From: Foliimonas ilicis
GTDB taxonomy: Bacteria > Pseudomonadota > Alphaproteobacteria > Rhizobiales > Rhizobiaceae
NCBI RefSeq assembly: GCF_039939195.1
Contig: NZ_JBDUUH010000003.1
Span: 186,001 to 250,000, forward strand
Length of the DNA: 64,000 bases
Reading direction: 5' to 3'
The notes under the pieces: generated by a model
Told to the model about the DNA's origin: nothing
Database searches by the model: none
What the model saw: only the letters and a program-made list of their open reading frames with translations
In this document: one piece after another, positions 34,352 to 42,408 of the stretch
How positions within the stretch are numbered: position 1 is the stretch's first letter
Layout of the letters: every line of letters begins with the position of its first letter
Program-made: the position numbers and the translations under genes

Positions 34352-35353
34352 ATGCATAGATTGAATAGACGTGCTTTCATCAAATCCACCGCCGCAGTTG
34401 GAGCGGCTGGCCTCTTCACACCGGCTTTGATCGGTCGCGCCCAGGCGCAGGCACAGACGCTGACCGTTGCCTCGCTGTTTGGCGACGATAAGCCGGAAAC
34501 CAAGATCTGGTTCAAAATCCGCGATCTCGTGGAAGAGAAACTGCCCGGCCAGTTCAATTTCAACATCGTGAAGAACGGCGCTCTCGGCGGTGAAAAAGAA
34601 GTCGCCGAAGGCGTACAGCTCGGTTCGATCCAGGCCAGCCAGTCAACGGTTTCATGGCTGTCCGGCTGGGTACCGGAGCTGCAAATTCTCGACCTGCCAT
34701 TCCTGTTTCGCGATGCCGATCACGTCAAGAGCGTCGTCGATGGACCGCTTGGCGACGAGTTGAAAGCCAAGCTCGATGCGCAGAATTTCCATGTCGGTGG
34801 CTTCATCAATTATGGTGCTCGCCACCTTCTGACGAAGGAAGAGGTCACACGCCCTGAACAGCTCAAGGGCAAGCGCATCCGCGTCATCCAGAGCCCGTTG
34901 CACACGCAATTGTGGAGCGCGTTCGGCACGACGCCTGTCGGCATTTCGATCACCGAAACCTACAATGCACTGGAAACGGGCGTCGCTGACGCGATGGATT
35001 TGACGAAATCGGCCTATGCCGGGTTCAAACTCTACGAAGTCGTGCCGTATTTGACGGAAACCAGCCACATCTGGGCATCCGGCGTCGTCTATTACTCGAA
35101 CAGCTTCTGGAACGGATTGAGCGACGAGCAGAAAGTCGCGTTCGATGAAGCGTCCAGCGAAGGCGCGGACTATTTCACGAAGCTGATTTTCGAAGACGAA
35201 GACGCGTCGATCAAGATCGCTGCCGAACATGGCGGCCATGTCGTGCAGCCGGAAAATCGTGCCGATTGGGAAGCGCATGCACGCGGTGTCTGGGAATCCT
35301 TTGCCGGTACTGTCGGCGGCATCGACAAGATCGAGGCGATCCAGAGCGCCTGA
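34352..35353 (+). CDS. TRAP transporter substrate-binding protein (DctP family), third system
   Basis: A 333-residue binding protein with twin-arginine-like signal NRRAFIKSTAAVGAAGLF and cleavage near AQA (about residue 30). Mature landmarks are IVKNGALGGEKEVAEGVQLG, GKRIRVIQSPLHTQLW with the ligand arginine, and ETYNALETGVADAMDL. The ATG at 34352 is chosen; an in-frame TTG at 34322 overlaps the permease stop. It completes the transporter begun at 32502 and is the last gene before a strong hairpin. Confidence 0.9.
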   Translation: MHRLNRRAFIKSTAAVGAAGLFTPALIGRAQAQAQTLTVASLFGDDKPETKIWFKIRDLVEEKLPGQFNFNIVKNGALGGEKEVAEGVQLGSIQASQSTVSWLSGWVPELQILDLPFLFRDADHVKSVVDGPLGDELKAKLDAQNFHVGGFINYGARHLLTKEEVTRPEQLKGKRIRVIQSPLHTQLWSAFGTTPVGISITETYNALETGVADAMDLTKSAYAGFKLYEVVPYLTETSHIWASGVVYYSNSFWNGLSDEQKVAFDEASSEGADYFTKLIFEDEDASIKIAAEHGGHVVQPENRADWEAHARGVWESFAGTVGGIDKIEAIQSA

Positions 35354-35365
35354 GTTCGAAACCAG

Positions 35366-35395
35366 CGCGGCGTGTGGATTATGCCACGCGCCGCG
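35366..35395 (+). terminator. strong hairpin after the third TRAP system
   Basis: Positions 35366-35377 and 35384-35395 form a 12-bp stem with one G-U pair around the loop ATTATG. It lies 13 bases after the binding-protein stop and just before the thiamine riboswitch. A long U tract is absent. Confidence 0.6.
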
Positions 35396-35429
35396 TTGAC
35401 ACCCGCCCCGCATTGGGGCAAGCCTTACC

Positions 35430-35519
35430 TATCCGAGGGGTGCGCTGTACGGCGCTGAGATGGCAATGAGCCGGACCCTTGAACCTGATCCGGGTTATAC
35501 CGGCGTAGGAACGGAAATA
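35430..35519 (+). ncRNA. TPP (THI-box) riboswitch
   Basis: The leader carries the conserved THI-box blocks in order: GAGGGGTGC (35435-35443), GCTGAGATG (35454-35462), ACCCTTGAACCTGATC (35475-35490) and CCGGCGTAGGAACGG (35500-35514), with a closing stem between TATCCG and CGGAAATA. It binds thiamine diphosphate and shuts down expression. It is followed by thiamine-precursor transport and salvage genes, which fits. A downstream hairpin covering a ribosome site (35562-35588) suggests translational control. Confidence 0.95.
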
Positions 35520-35561
35520 GGGCCACACCGGCAATCCTAAACCTGCTCTTCGCTTCGCCTG

Positions 35562-35588
35562 GGTCTCCAAGATGTTTATCGGGAGATC
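35562..35588 (+). promoter_or_regulatory. hairpin that could hide the first ribosome site of the thi operon
   Basis: GGTCTCC (35562-35568) can pair with GGAGATC (35582-35588) with one G-U pair. The right arm contains the Shine-Dalgarno bases GGGAG (35581-35585) that precede the ATG at 35594. In the TPP-bound state this stem could block initiation. No folding calculation was run. Confidence 0.45.
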
Positions 35589-35593
35589 GCGCC

Positions 35594-35653
35594 ATGCCAT
35601 TCGAATTTTCCTACGCCCCGCCGGATTTTCAGCGAGCTTTTTCGGGCTGTTAG
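35594..35653 (+). CDS. 19-codon upstream ORF between riboswitch and thiX
   Basis: ATG at 35594 with a GGGAG site eight bases upstream encodes MPFEFSYAPPDFQRAFSGC and stops at 35653, four bases before the thiX ATG. It is the only start with a good ribosome site after the riboswitch, so translation of thiX may depend on coupling to this short frame. The peptide resembles nothing I know. It could also be a chance frame or a remnant. Confidence 0.45.
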   Translation: MPFEFSYAPPDFQRAFSGC

Positions 35654-35657
35654 CGCC

Positions 35658-36401
35658 ATGCGCCGTATTCTCTGGGCCGGGCAAACCATCGGCGTGCTGC
35701 TGATTGCTTGGCAGAGTATAATCCTGCTGCTCTCGCCGCCGCGCTACATGCTGCCGTCGCCGCTTGCGGTGTTGGCAGCATTCGAGCGCCAGCCGGGCTT
35801 TTTCCTGAGACATGGTCTGGTCACGCTGACAGAAATCCTGCTCGGCTTCGTGCTTGGTGTATTGTTCGGCGCGCTGACCGCGATTGCGATCGCGGCATTT
35901 CCACGGCTTGGCCGGCTGGTCTGGCCGATGCTTCTGGTCTTGCAGGCATTTCCCGTCTTCGTGATCGCTCCATTGCTGGTGCTGTGGTTCGGGTTCGGCA
36001 TGGCCTCGAAGGTCATCATGGCGATGATCATCATCTTTTTCCCCGTTGCCTCTGCCTTCGGCGACGGGATGCGTCGCATCGACCGAGACATTCTGGATGC
36101 CGCTTCCGAAAGCGTTCCGACGCATTGGCATATGCTGCGACGAATTCGGATTCCGCTGGCGCTCCCAAGCCTGCTTTCGGGTCTGCGCGTGGCGGCGCCT
36201 TTGGCACCGCTGGGTGCGGTCATCGGCGAATGGGTCGGTGCTTCGGCGGGGCTCGGCTTCGTCATGGTTCAGGCCAATGCGCGCATGCAGACCGACACCG
36301 TCTTCGCCGCGATGACGTTGATCGCAATTCTAAGTCTCGCCCTGCGGCACCTCGTGGACGAGGCCGCACCATTCATCGCGCCATGGGCGCAAGAACGATG
36401 A
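35658..36401 (+). CDS. thiX: thiamine-precursor ABC transporter permease (ThiX-like)
   Basis: A 247-residue permease of the SsuC/TauC/ThiX family with about six membrane segments. The coupling (EAA) loop reads ILDAASESVPTHWHMLRRIR and the end block GLRVAAPLAPLGAVIGEWVG. It lies directly under TPP-riboswitch control and next to a ThiY-like binding protein, indicating uptake of hydroxymethylpyrimidine or a related thiamine breakdown product. The stop overlaps the start of a nine-codon frame (see 36398), where an ATPase gene would be expected. Confidence 0.88.
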   Translation: MRRILWAGQTIGVLLIAWQSIILLLSPPRYMLPSPLAVLAAFERQPGFFLRHGLVTLTEILLGFVLGVLFGALTAIAIAAFPRLGRLVWPMLLVLQAFPVFVIAPLLVLWFGFGMASKVIMAMIIIFFPVASAFGDGMRRIDRDILDAASESVPTHWHMLRRIRIPLALPSLLSGLRVAAPLAPLGAVIGEWVGASAGLGFVMVQANARMQTDTVFAAMTLIAILSLALRHLVDEAAPFIAPWAQER

Positions 36402-36427
36402 TCCTTTCTCTGACAAATCACGGATAA
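36398..36427 (+). pseudogene. nine-codon stub at the expected ABC ATPase (thiZ) position
   Basis: An ATG overlapping the thiX stop (ATGA) begins MILSLTNHG and ends at TAA 36427, five bases before thiY. ABC ATPases of this family commonly begin with a short hydrophobic strand of this kind, so this may be the 5-prime end of a deleted thiZ. No other ATPase gene lies in the thi operon. The stub is too short to prove homology. Confidence 0.35.
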
Positions 36428-36431
36428 GAGC

Positions 36432-37385
36432 ATGATAAAACGCACAATAATTGCAGCAAGTATCGCTTTTCTCGCCCTGTCTTCGCCGCTTGTCGCGGAG
36501 GAGCAGGCGAAGGAAAAGCTGACTGTTCTTCTCGAATGGTTTGTCAACCCTGACCATGCGCCGCTGGTTGTCGCAGACCGCTTGGGCCTGTTCGATGAGG
36601 CAGGGCTGGATGTCGAATTGATCCCGCCGTCCGACCCGTCGGCAGTGCCGCGCTTGGTTGCCGCCGGGCAAAGCGACATCGGCATTCACTATCAGCCGAA
36701 CCTCTATCTCGATCACAAGGCAGGTGTGCCGATCGTTCGCTTTGCGACCCTTGTCGAAACGCCGTTGAGCAGCGTCATCGTGCGGGCGGACGGTCCGATC
36801 AAAAGCATCGCCGATCTCAAGGGCAAGACAGTCGGATACTCGGTCGCAGGCTTTGAAGATGCCATCCTCGGCAAGATGCTTGAAAGCGAGGGCGTCAAGC
36901 TCAGCGATGTCGAACTGATCAACGTGAATTTCGCGCTTTCGCCTTCGCTGCTTTCGGGGAAAGTCGACGCGATAATCGGCGGTTTCCGCAATTTCGAGCT
37001 GACCCAAATCAAACTGGAAGGTCATGAAGGGCTTGCCTTCTTCCCGGAGGAGCACGGTGTTCCGCCATATGATGAGCTGGTTTTTGTAACGCGACAGGAG
37101 CTTGCCGATGACAAACGCCTGCCACGCTTCCTTGAGGCAGTCGAAAAGGCGACGCTCTACCTGACCAATCACCCGGACGAGGCGTGGAAGATGTTCATCG
37201 ACGCTTATCCCGATCTCGACGATGCGCTGAACAAGCAGGCATGGATCGACACGCTGCCGCGTTTTGCGAAACGCCCTGCAGCACTCGACAAGGGCCGTTA
37301 TGAACGCTTCGGCGCATTCCTTGCCGAGCGCGGCCTGATCGAAAAAGCACCTGCCATTGAAGATATCGCGGTGGAAATCCGATGA
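36432..37385 (+). CDS. thiY: thiamine-precursor ABC transporter binding protein (ThiY-like)
   Basis: A 317-residue periplasmic protein with signal peptide (MIKRTIIAASIAFLALSSPL, cleavage near VAEE). The mature part begins LTVLLEWFVNPDHAPLVVA, the typical start of ThiY/NMT1-type pyrimidine-binding proteins, followed by AAGQSDIGIHYQPNLYL and DLKGKTVGYSVAGFED. It should bind hydroxymethylpyrimidine or formylaminopyrimidine in the periplasm. It overlaps thiM by four bases. The family is certain; the exact ligand is inferred from the riboswitch and the salvage kinases downstream. Confidence 0.88.
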   Translation: MIKRTIIAASIAFLALSSPLVAEEQAKEKLTVLLEWFVNPDHAPLVVADRLGLFDEAGLDVELIPPSDPSAVPRLVAAGQSDIGIHYQPNLYLDHKAGVPIVRFATLVETPLSSVIVRADGPIKSIADLKGKTVGYSVAGFEDAILGKMLESEGVKLSDVELINVNFALSPSLLSGKVDAIIGGFRNFELTQIKLEGHEGLAFFPEEHGVPPYDELVFVTRQELADDKRLPRFLEAVEKATLYLTNHPDEAWKMFIDAYPDLDDALNKQAWIDTLPRFAKRPAALDKGRYERFGAFLAERGLIEKAPAIEDIAVEIR

Positions 37386-38119
37386 GCACAGCACCTTTCG
37401 TAGAACACACGGCAGGCCTGCTTGAAACGGTGCGGACACGGCGTCCGCGCGTGCATTGCCTGATGAATGGGGTCGTTCCGAAATTCGTCGCGGACGGTCT
37501 GACCGTCATAGGTGCCGTGCCTTCGATGACGTCTTCCGCAGATGAAATCGAGGCATTTGCCGGGCGAGCTGACGCGCTGCTCGTCAATCTTGGCACGCTC
37601 GACGCCGGGCGGCGCAATGTTATCGCCCTTGCGCTCGATGTCGTCAGGCCAAAGGGAACGCCGTGGATTGTCGACCCGGCGCATTGCGATGCATCGCCCG
37701 ACCGAAGCCGCTATGCGCAAAGCCTCGTCGCGCAAGGTGCATTCGTGCTGCGGGCCAACGCTGCGGAAATGGCGGCGATTGGTGAAATCGATGGGCCGGT
37801 TGTTGTCGAGACAGGCGCAACCGACAAGGTAAGGGGCGGCGCTAACGCCGTCTCGATTTCGAACGGCCATCCCTGGCTTGCCGAGGTGACGGGCACTGGA
37901 TGCGTTTCAGGGGCAATCATCGCAGCCTTCCTCGCCGTCGAGCCGGATCCTTTCAAGGCGTCGGTGGCCGCGACTTTGACGGTTGCGATTGCGGCGGAAA
38001 TCGCCGCCCCGCTTGTGCGCGGTCCCGGCAGTTTCGAACCGGCCTGGCTCGACGCGCTTTTCAACCTCACGCCAGCCGACATCGTGGAACACAGCAGGAT
38101 TTCATATGACCGGACTTGA
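37382..38119 (+). CDS. thiM: hydroxyethylthiazole kinase ThiM
   Basis: A 245-residue ribokinase-fold enzyme that phosphorylates 4-methyl-5-(2-hydroxyethyl)thiazole with ATP. Diagnostic blocks are RVHCLMNGVVPKFVADGL (VHxxTNxV-like), GAVPSMTSSADEIEAF, NLGTLD and EVTGTGCVSGAIIAAFLAV, with the catalytic GTGC motif near residue 172. It overlaps thiE by 14 bases and is part of the salvage set thiM-thiE-thiD. Confidence 0.92.
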   Translation: MSTAPFVEHTAGLLETVRTRRPRVHCLMNGVVPKFVADGLTVIGAVPSMTSSADEIEAFAGRADALLVNLGTLDAGRRNVIALALDVVRPKGTPWIVDPAHCDASPDRSRYAQSLVAQGAFVLRANAAEMAAIGEIDGPVVVETGATDKVRGGANAVSISNGHPWLAEVTGTGCVSGAIIAAFLAVEPDPFKASVAATLTVAIAAEIAAPLVRGPGSFEPAWLDALFNLTPADIVEHSRISYDRT

Positions 38120-38768
38120 TTATCGTTTGAACGCAATTGTCGATGGACGGCTGGCGGACAAGGGCGACCTGGCCGCTATGGCGGGGTTGGCTGCGCGCAA
38201 TGGCGCAACGCTGATCCAGTACCGCGACAAGCAGGCGGATACGCGAACCATGATCGAACGTGCAACCGCGATCCTCACTGCTTTGGCTGAAACCGGCGTT
38301 AAGCTGGTCATCAATGATCGTGTCGATGTCGCGCTTGCGGCCAAGGCGCATGGCGTCCATCTCGGGCGCGATGACATGGATGCGCTGACCGCGCGGAGCC
38401 TGCTTGGCCCGAATGCCATCATAGGGCTGACGGTCAAGAACGAGGCCGACGCGGATACCGCGATTGCCGCGCCCATCGATTATGCCTGCATAGGCGGGGT
38501 GTTCGAAACCCTCTCCAAAGTGAACCCGGATCGGCCGATTGGATTGGACGGCCTTTTCGAGCTTCGCAATCGGATAAGAGAGGTGCGTCCCGACCTTCCA
38601 GTCGGCGCAATTGCAGGCATCGATCTGGCGCGCGTGCCAAGCGTCATTGCAGCCGGGGCGGACGGCGTTGCGGCGATTTCGGTTATCTTCGACGCGCCGG
38701 ATATTGCCAAGGCAACGAGTGACTTGTGTAGTGCAGTTGATGCCGCACTTTCGGAGCGGAAATCATGA
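38106..38768 (+). CDS. thiE: thiamine-phosphate synthase ThiE
   Basis: A 220-residue TIM-barrel enzyme that joins HMP diphosphate and thiazole phosphate to thiamine phosphate. Seen are TLIQYRDKQADTRTM (QxRxK motif), KLVINDRVDVALAAKAHGVH (NDR motif), HLGRDDM and YACIGGVFETLSK (the GPxF/T loop variant). The ATG at 38106 lies inside the end of thiM; the open frame extends further upstream but without similarity. It overlaps thiD by four bases. Confidence 0.92.
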   Translation: MTGLDYRLNAIVDGRLADKGDLAAMAGLAARNGATLIQYRDKQADTRTMIERATAILTALAETGVKLVINDRVDVALAAKAHGVHLGRDDMDALTARSLLGPNAIIGLTVKNEADADTAIAAPIDYACIGGVFETLSKVNPDRPIGLDGLFELRNRIREVRPDLPVGAIAGIDLARVPSVIAAGADGVAAISVIFDAPDIAKATSDLCSAVDAALSERKS

Positions 38769-39568
38769 CCGCCATTGCCGTAACGATAGCAGGCTCGGAC
38801 AGCGGCGGCGGCGCGGGTATTCAGGCAGACCTCAAGACGTTTTCGGCGCTCGGTGTTTACGGTGCGAGTGTTTTGACGGCCATCACGGCGCAGAATACGA
38901 AGGGTGTTACCGCAGTCGAAGATGTTTCGGCGTCATTGGTCACCGCACAGATCGAAGCGGTTTTCTCCGACCTTTCGGTGGGCGCGGTGAAGATCGGCAT
39001 GGTTTCGCGCGACGAAACCATCGCGGCAATCGCCGATGCGCTTGAAAGGCTGAATATCAAGGCGGTGCTCGATCCGGTGATGGTCGCGACTTCCGGCGAC
39101 CGTCTTTTGCGCCCGAAGGCTATCGAAATCTTGAAAGCGCGGCTTTTGCCGCAGGCTCTGATCGTGACACCGAACCTGCCTGAAGCCGCGCTTCTGACCG
39201 GGCGTCCGATTGCCGAAGACGAGCGCGAAATGGCGCGGCAGGCAGAGATCATCCTGTCCGGTGGCGCTGCTTCCGTTCTCATCAAGGGCGGACATGCTTC
39301 CGGCAGCGAAAGCGTCGATCTGTTCTTCGATGGCCAGACACTCCATCGGCTGGCTGCACCCCGGATCGAAACGAAAAACGATCACGGCACGGGTTGCACC
39401 TTGTCCGCAGCGATAGCGGCAAAGCTGGCTCTGGGCGAGACGCTTGCCGATGCGGTGAGCGCCGCAAAGAATTATCTGCACGCCGCACTCGCCGCCTCGC
39501 ACAAAATCCGTATCGGCCACGGGCGAGGTCCGGTTCATCATTTCCATGAATTATGGAAGGAGCTGTGA
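38765..39568 (+). CDS. thiD: HMP/HMP-phosphate kinase ThiD
   Basis: A 267-residue ribokinase-fold kinase performing the two phosphorylations of hydroxymethylpyrimidine. Motifs: AGSDSGGGAGIQADLKTFSA (residues 9-28), VLDPVMVATSGDRLL, TPNLPEAALLTG and the catalytic KNDHGTGCTLSAAIAA. It ends the thiamine salvage operon. With ThiM and ThiE the cell can rebuild thiamine phosphate from imported or recycled pyrimidine and thiazole; ThiC and ThiG are not in the window. Confidence 0.93.
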   Translation: MTAIAVTIAGSDSGGGAGIQADLKTFSALGVYGASVLTAITAQNTKGVTAVEDVSASLVTAQIEAVFSDLSVGAVKIGMVSRDETIAAIADALERLNIKAVLDPVMVATSGDRLLRPKAIEILKARLLPQALIVTPNLPEAALLTGRPIAEDEREMARQAEIILSGGAASVLIKGGHASGSESVDLFFDGQTLHRLAAPRIETKNDHGTGCTLSAAIAAKLALGETLADAVSAAKNYLHAALAASHKIRIGHGRGPVHHFHELWKEL

Positions 39569-39669
39569 CCAGCGGCCAACTTGTTCGCCGGATTTGAAAG
39601 TCTATACTTGCCCATCGATGCCGGCGGATTTTCTGTCTTCCGGGATCGGGAAACAGAAGGGCAGCCAGA

Positions 39670-40335
39670 ATGAATATCCAGCAAGGCAGCGATGCGACCG
39701 ATCCTGTCTTTGCGCCCGTCCATCAGCAGGTCTATCAGACATTGCGCGAGCATCTGATCACCGGCCGTCTCTCGCCGGGGGAGGCGATCAGCCTGCGCAG
39801 CATCAGCGAAATGCTGGGCGTTGGCATGATGCCGGCGCGCGAGGCCATCCGTCGGCTGGCCGCCGAGAACGCGCTGGAGATTCAGCAGAACCGCCGTGTC
39901 TGCGTGCCGCGGCTGACATTGGCTCGCTTCGAGGAGTTGATGCAGGCGCGCGTGGCGCTGGAGCCGCTCTGCGCCAGCCGCGCGCTCGCCCATGTCGATG
40001 CCGCCCGTCTGGAACGGATGATCGCTTATGACGATGAGATAAATGGCAGTTACGATTCGGGCAGCGCGGATGCGTATATGCTCAGCAATTACCGTTTTCA
40101 CTTCGAGCTTTACCGGGCGGGCGGCTCTGAGGTTCTGGTGCCTTTGCTCGAAAGCATATGGGTGCAGTTCGGCCCCTTCATGCGCACCGTCTACGATCTG
40201 GTCGAGAAGACGGATGTCATCGACAAGCACAGAATGGCCATCGATGCGATCCGGCGAAAGGATGCGGAGGCGCTAAAGCTCGCCATCCACGCCGACATTC
40301 TCGACGGGGTCTATTTGCTGCGTCAAACATTGTAG
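39670..40335 (+). CDS. GntR-family (FadR-type) transcriptional regulator
   Basis: A 221-residue regulator with an N-terminal winged helix (VYQTLREHLITGRLSPGEAI and GVGMMPAREAIRRLAAENAL, about residues 20-70) and an all-helical FCD effector domain containing the metal-binding Asp/His set (residues about 95-210, RFHFELYRAG and DKHRMAIDAI). It is convergent with the aminotransferase gene. The operator-like repeats at 41741-41819 are candidate targets. Ligands of this subfamily are commonly small carboxylates or sugar acids. Confidence 0.87.
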   Translation: MNIQQGSDATDPVFAPVHQQVYQTLREHLITGRLSPGEAISLRSISEMLGVGMMPAREAIRRLAAENALEIQQNRRVCVPRLTLARFEELMQARVALEPLCASRALAHVDAARLERMIAYDDEINGSYDSGSADAYMLSNYRFHFELYRAGGSEVLVPLLESIWVQFGPFMRTVYDLVEKTDVIDKHRMAIDAIRRKDAEALKLAIHADILDGVYLLRQTL

Positions 40336-40355
40336 CAAGACAACGGCTGAACGCC

Positions 40356-41738
40356 TTACTCCTTCACCAGTTCGGCAAGCACCTCGCGATAGGCGCTGAC
40401 GAGTTCATGCGCCTCGCTTTCCTCCAATGGAGGTCCGACGAGAATCATGTTGTGGAACGGTGTAACAAGGAAGCCCCGGTTGAGCAGGCCCAGATGCAAA
40501 GCCGCTTCGAGCGTTGAGGATGCCGCCGCACGCGCCTCCGTGGCGTTGCGCACCGGAGACTGCGAGAAGACCACTTCCAGCCGCGCGCCGACCCTTACCA
40601 CCGTCCATGGCAGGCCGAACTCACCGATGGCAGCGCGCAAACCATCCTCGATCAGATCCGCGCGGCTGGCCATGCGCTCGTAGGTTTCGGGTATGATGAT
40701 CTCTTCAAGACTGGCGCGCAGGCAGGCGAGCTGAAGCGCGCTGCCGGAAAGCGTCGTGCCTATGCCGGAATGGCCGGAGGTGTCGCGCGCGCGCCGCGCC
40801 TGATCCAGACGCGCTGCGACATCGTCGGTCATGCCCCAGACGCTGACCGGAATGCCGCCGCCGATCGGCTTGCCCATCACCAAAATATCCGGCTCCAGCC
40901 CATGCACGGTTGTATAGCCGCCAAGGCCGGTCGAGATCGTGTGTGTCTCATCGATCAGAAGCAGCGTGCCGCTGTCGCGGGTGAGTTGGCGCAGGGTTTC
41001 GTGATAGTTCTCGACCGGCAGGATCATGCCGCAATTCGTCATAACCGGCTCGGCCAATACGCAGGCGATTTCGCCGGAAGCGAGCGCCGCGCGCAATGCT
41101 TCTTCGTCGTTGAACGGTATCGAAACCGTGTTCTCGCCGAGATCGATGACCTGTCCGAGCAGGCTTGCCCGCGATCGGGTTTTGCCGTCCACAAGATCGA
41201 CGAGCGTATCGTCGACCGACCCATGATAGCAGCCGTCGAAAACGAGAATCTTGCGGCGTCCCGTAACTGCGCGCGCGGCACGGATTGCAAAACGGTTCGC
41301 GTCGCTGGCAGTCGCGGCTATCTGCCAATGCGGAAGCTTGAAGCGCTCGACCAGCAGCGAGCCGACGATGTCTGCATCGGTAGACGGCAGCATGGTCGTC
41401 AATCCGCGATGGGCGGCGCCCTCCAGCGCGCGCAGGATCGGCCCCGGACCATGGCCGAACATCGCCCCGGTGTCGCCGAGACACAGATCGACCATCTTGT
41501 TGCCATCGATATCGACCAGCCTTACACCGCTGGCTTTTTCGATTATCATCGGGAAGGGCATCGGCCAATCAAGCATCCAGTGCATCGGCACGCCGTCGAA
41601 AAAGCCATTGCCCGTCTGCATGGATGCCGCCGCCTTCGGGCGCCTGTCGGTGTAGATTTGACGCTCGGCGGGCAATATCGCACTGGCACGCGCTTCGATT
41701 TCACCAAAAGTAAGATTTTGCAGGCTCAATGATGCCAT
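40356..41738 (-). CDS. class III aminotransferase (glutamate-1-semialdehyde aminomutase-like)
   Basis: A 460-residue PLP enzyme. GDTGAMFGHGPGPI, TLLLIDETHTISTGLGGYT (Asp of the cofactor site) and LVMGKPIGGGIPVSVWG with the Schiff-base Lys place it in the class III family near GSA aminomutases, though it is longer than HemL and probably catabolic. The ATG at 41738 is preferred to a TTG two codons upstream. It is divergent from gluconokinase; the shared upstream region holds a mirrored 16-base motif. Substrate unknown. Confidence 0.85.
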   Translation of the reverse strand: MASLSLQNLTFGEIEARASAILPAERQIYTDRRPKAAASMQTGNGFFDGVPMHWMLDWPMPFPMIIEKASGVRLVDIDGNKMVDLCLGDTGAMFGHGPGPILRALEGAAHRGLTTMLPSTDADIVGSLLVERFKLPHWQIAATASDANRFAIRAARAVTGRRKILVFDGCYHGSVDDTLVDLVDGKTRSRASLLGQVIDLGENTVSIPFNDEEALRAALASGEIACVLAEPVMTNCGMILPVENYHETLRQLTRDSGTLLLIDETHTISTGLGGYTTVHGLEPDILVMGKPIGGGIPVSVWGMTDDVAARLDQARRARDTSGHSGIGTTLSGSALQLACLRASLEEIIIPETYERMASRADLIEDGLRAAIGEFGLPWTVVRVGARLEVVFSQSPVRNATEARAAASSTLEAALHLGLLNRGFLVTPFHNMILVGPPLEESEAHELVSAYREVLAELVKE

Positions 41739-41740
41739 TC

Positions 41741-41819
41741 CCAATTATCGTGATCACGATCGTTAAGATCGGCATGCTTTTATGTCAATAAATAGCGGAT
41801 TCATGATCATTATAATTGG
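41741..41819. promoter_or_regulatory. divergent pair of 16-bp operator-like motifs
   Basis: CCAATTATCGTGATCA at 41741-41756 and, inverted, TGATCATTATAATTGG at 41804-41819 agree at 14 of 16 positions. The first includes most of the perfect palindrome ATCGTGATCACGAT (41747-41760). They flank the divergent promoters of the aminotransferase and gluconokinase genes, suggesting binding of one regulator, probably the GntR protein encoded nearby, to both. Confidence 0.6.
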
Positions 41820-41868
41820 CTGTGCAGTGTGATGGCCATCAGGATGATGGTCGATCTATATTGATGTC

Positions 41869-42408
41869 ATGATTCCCGATGAAAACAGCCGTCCTGGCAG
41901 CGCAGATTTCCTCGTCGTCATGGGTATCGCGGGCACCGGCAAGACGGAGATCGCCAGCCGTCTCGCAACAGCTCTCGGCTGCACATGGATCGAGGCGGAC
42001 AGGCTGCACAGTGCAGAAAATGTCGAGCTCATGCGGCAGGGCATTGGCCTGACCGACGAACAGCGCTGGCCATGGCTTGGCGAGGTTTGCGAAGCTGCTC
42101 TTGCAGAGAGAAGACGGCCGGTGGTTATCGCCTGTTCGGCGCTGAGACGACGCTACCGCGATTTCATGCGCGAAAGGCTGGGCGTGGTACGTTTCCTGTT
42201 TCTCGATGGACCGACGGAGTTGATCGAGCAAAGACTGCAGGCCCGGAAAAGTCATTTCGCGACCACTTCACTGCTCGCAAGCCAGCTTGCAACATTGGAG
42301 CGGCCGGAAGATGACGAGCAGCCGATCCGCCTCGATATAGCTTTGACGCCGGAAGAAATCGTCTCAAGCGCGGTCCGCGCTCTGAGTGCTGTTCATTCTA
42401 CCCGATAA
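41869..42408 (+). CDS. gntK: gluconokinase (GntK type)
   Basis: A 179-residue P-loop kinase: Walker A MGIAGTGKTE (about residues 18-27), DRLHSAENVELMRQGIGLTD (substrate-binding block, normally DxLHPxxNxxKMxxGxPLxD), RRRPVVIACSALRRRYRDFM and FLDGPTELIEQRLQARKSHF. It phosphorylates D-gluconate to 6-phosphogluconate in the cytoplasm. The 3-prime end overlaps the convergent amidohydrolase gene by 16 bases. Confidence 0.9.
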   Translation: MIPDENSRPGSADFLVVMGIAGTGKTEIASRLATALGCTWIEADRLHSAENVELMRQGIGLTDEQRWPWLGEVCEAALAERRRPVVIACSALRRRYRDFMRERLGVVRFLFLDGPTELIEQRLQARKSHFATTSLLASQLATLERPEDDEQPIRLDIALTPEEIVSSAVRALSAVHSTR

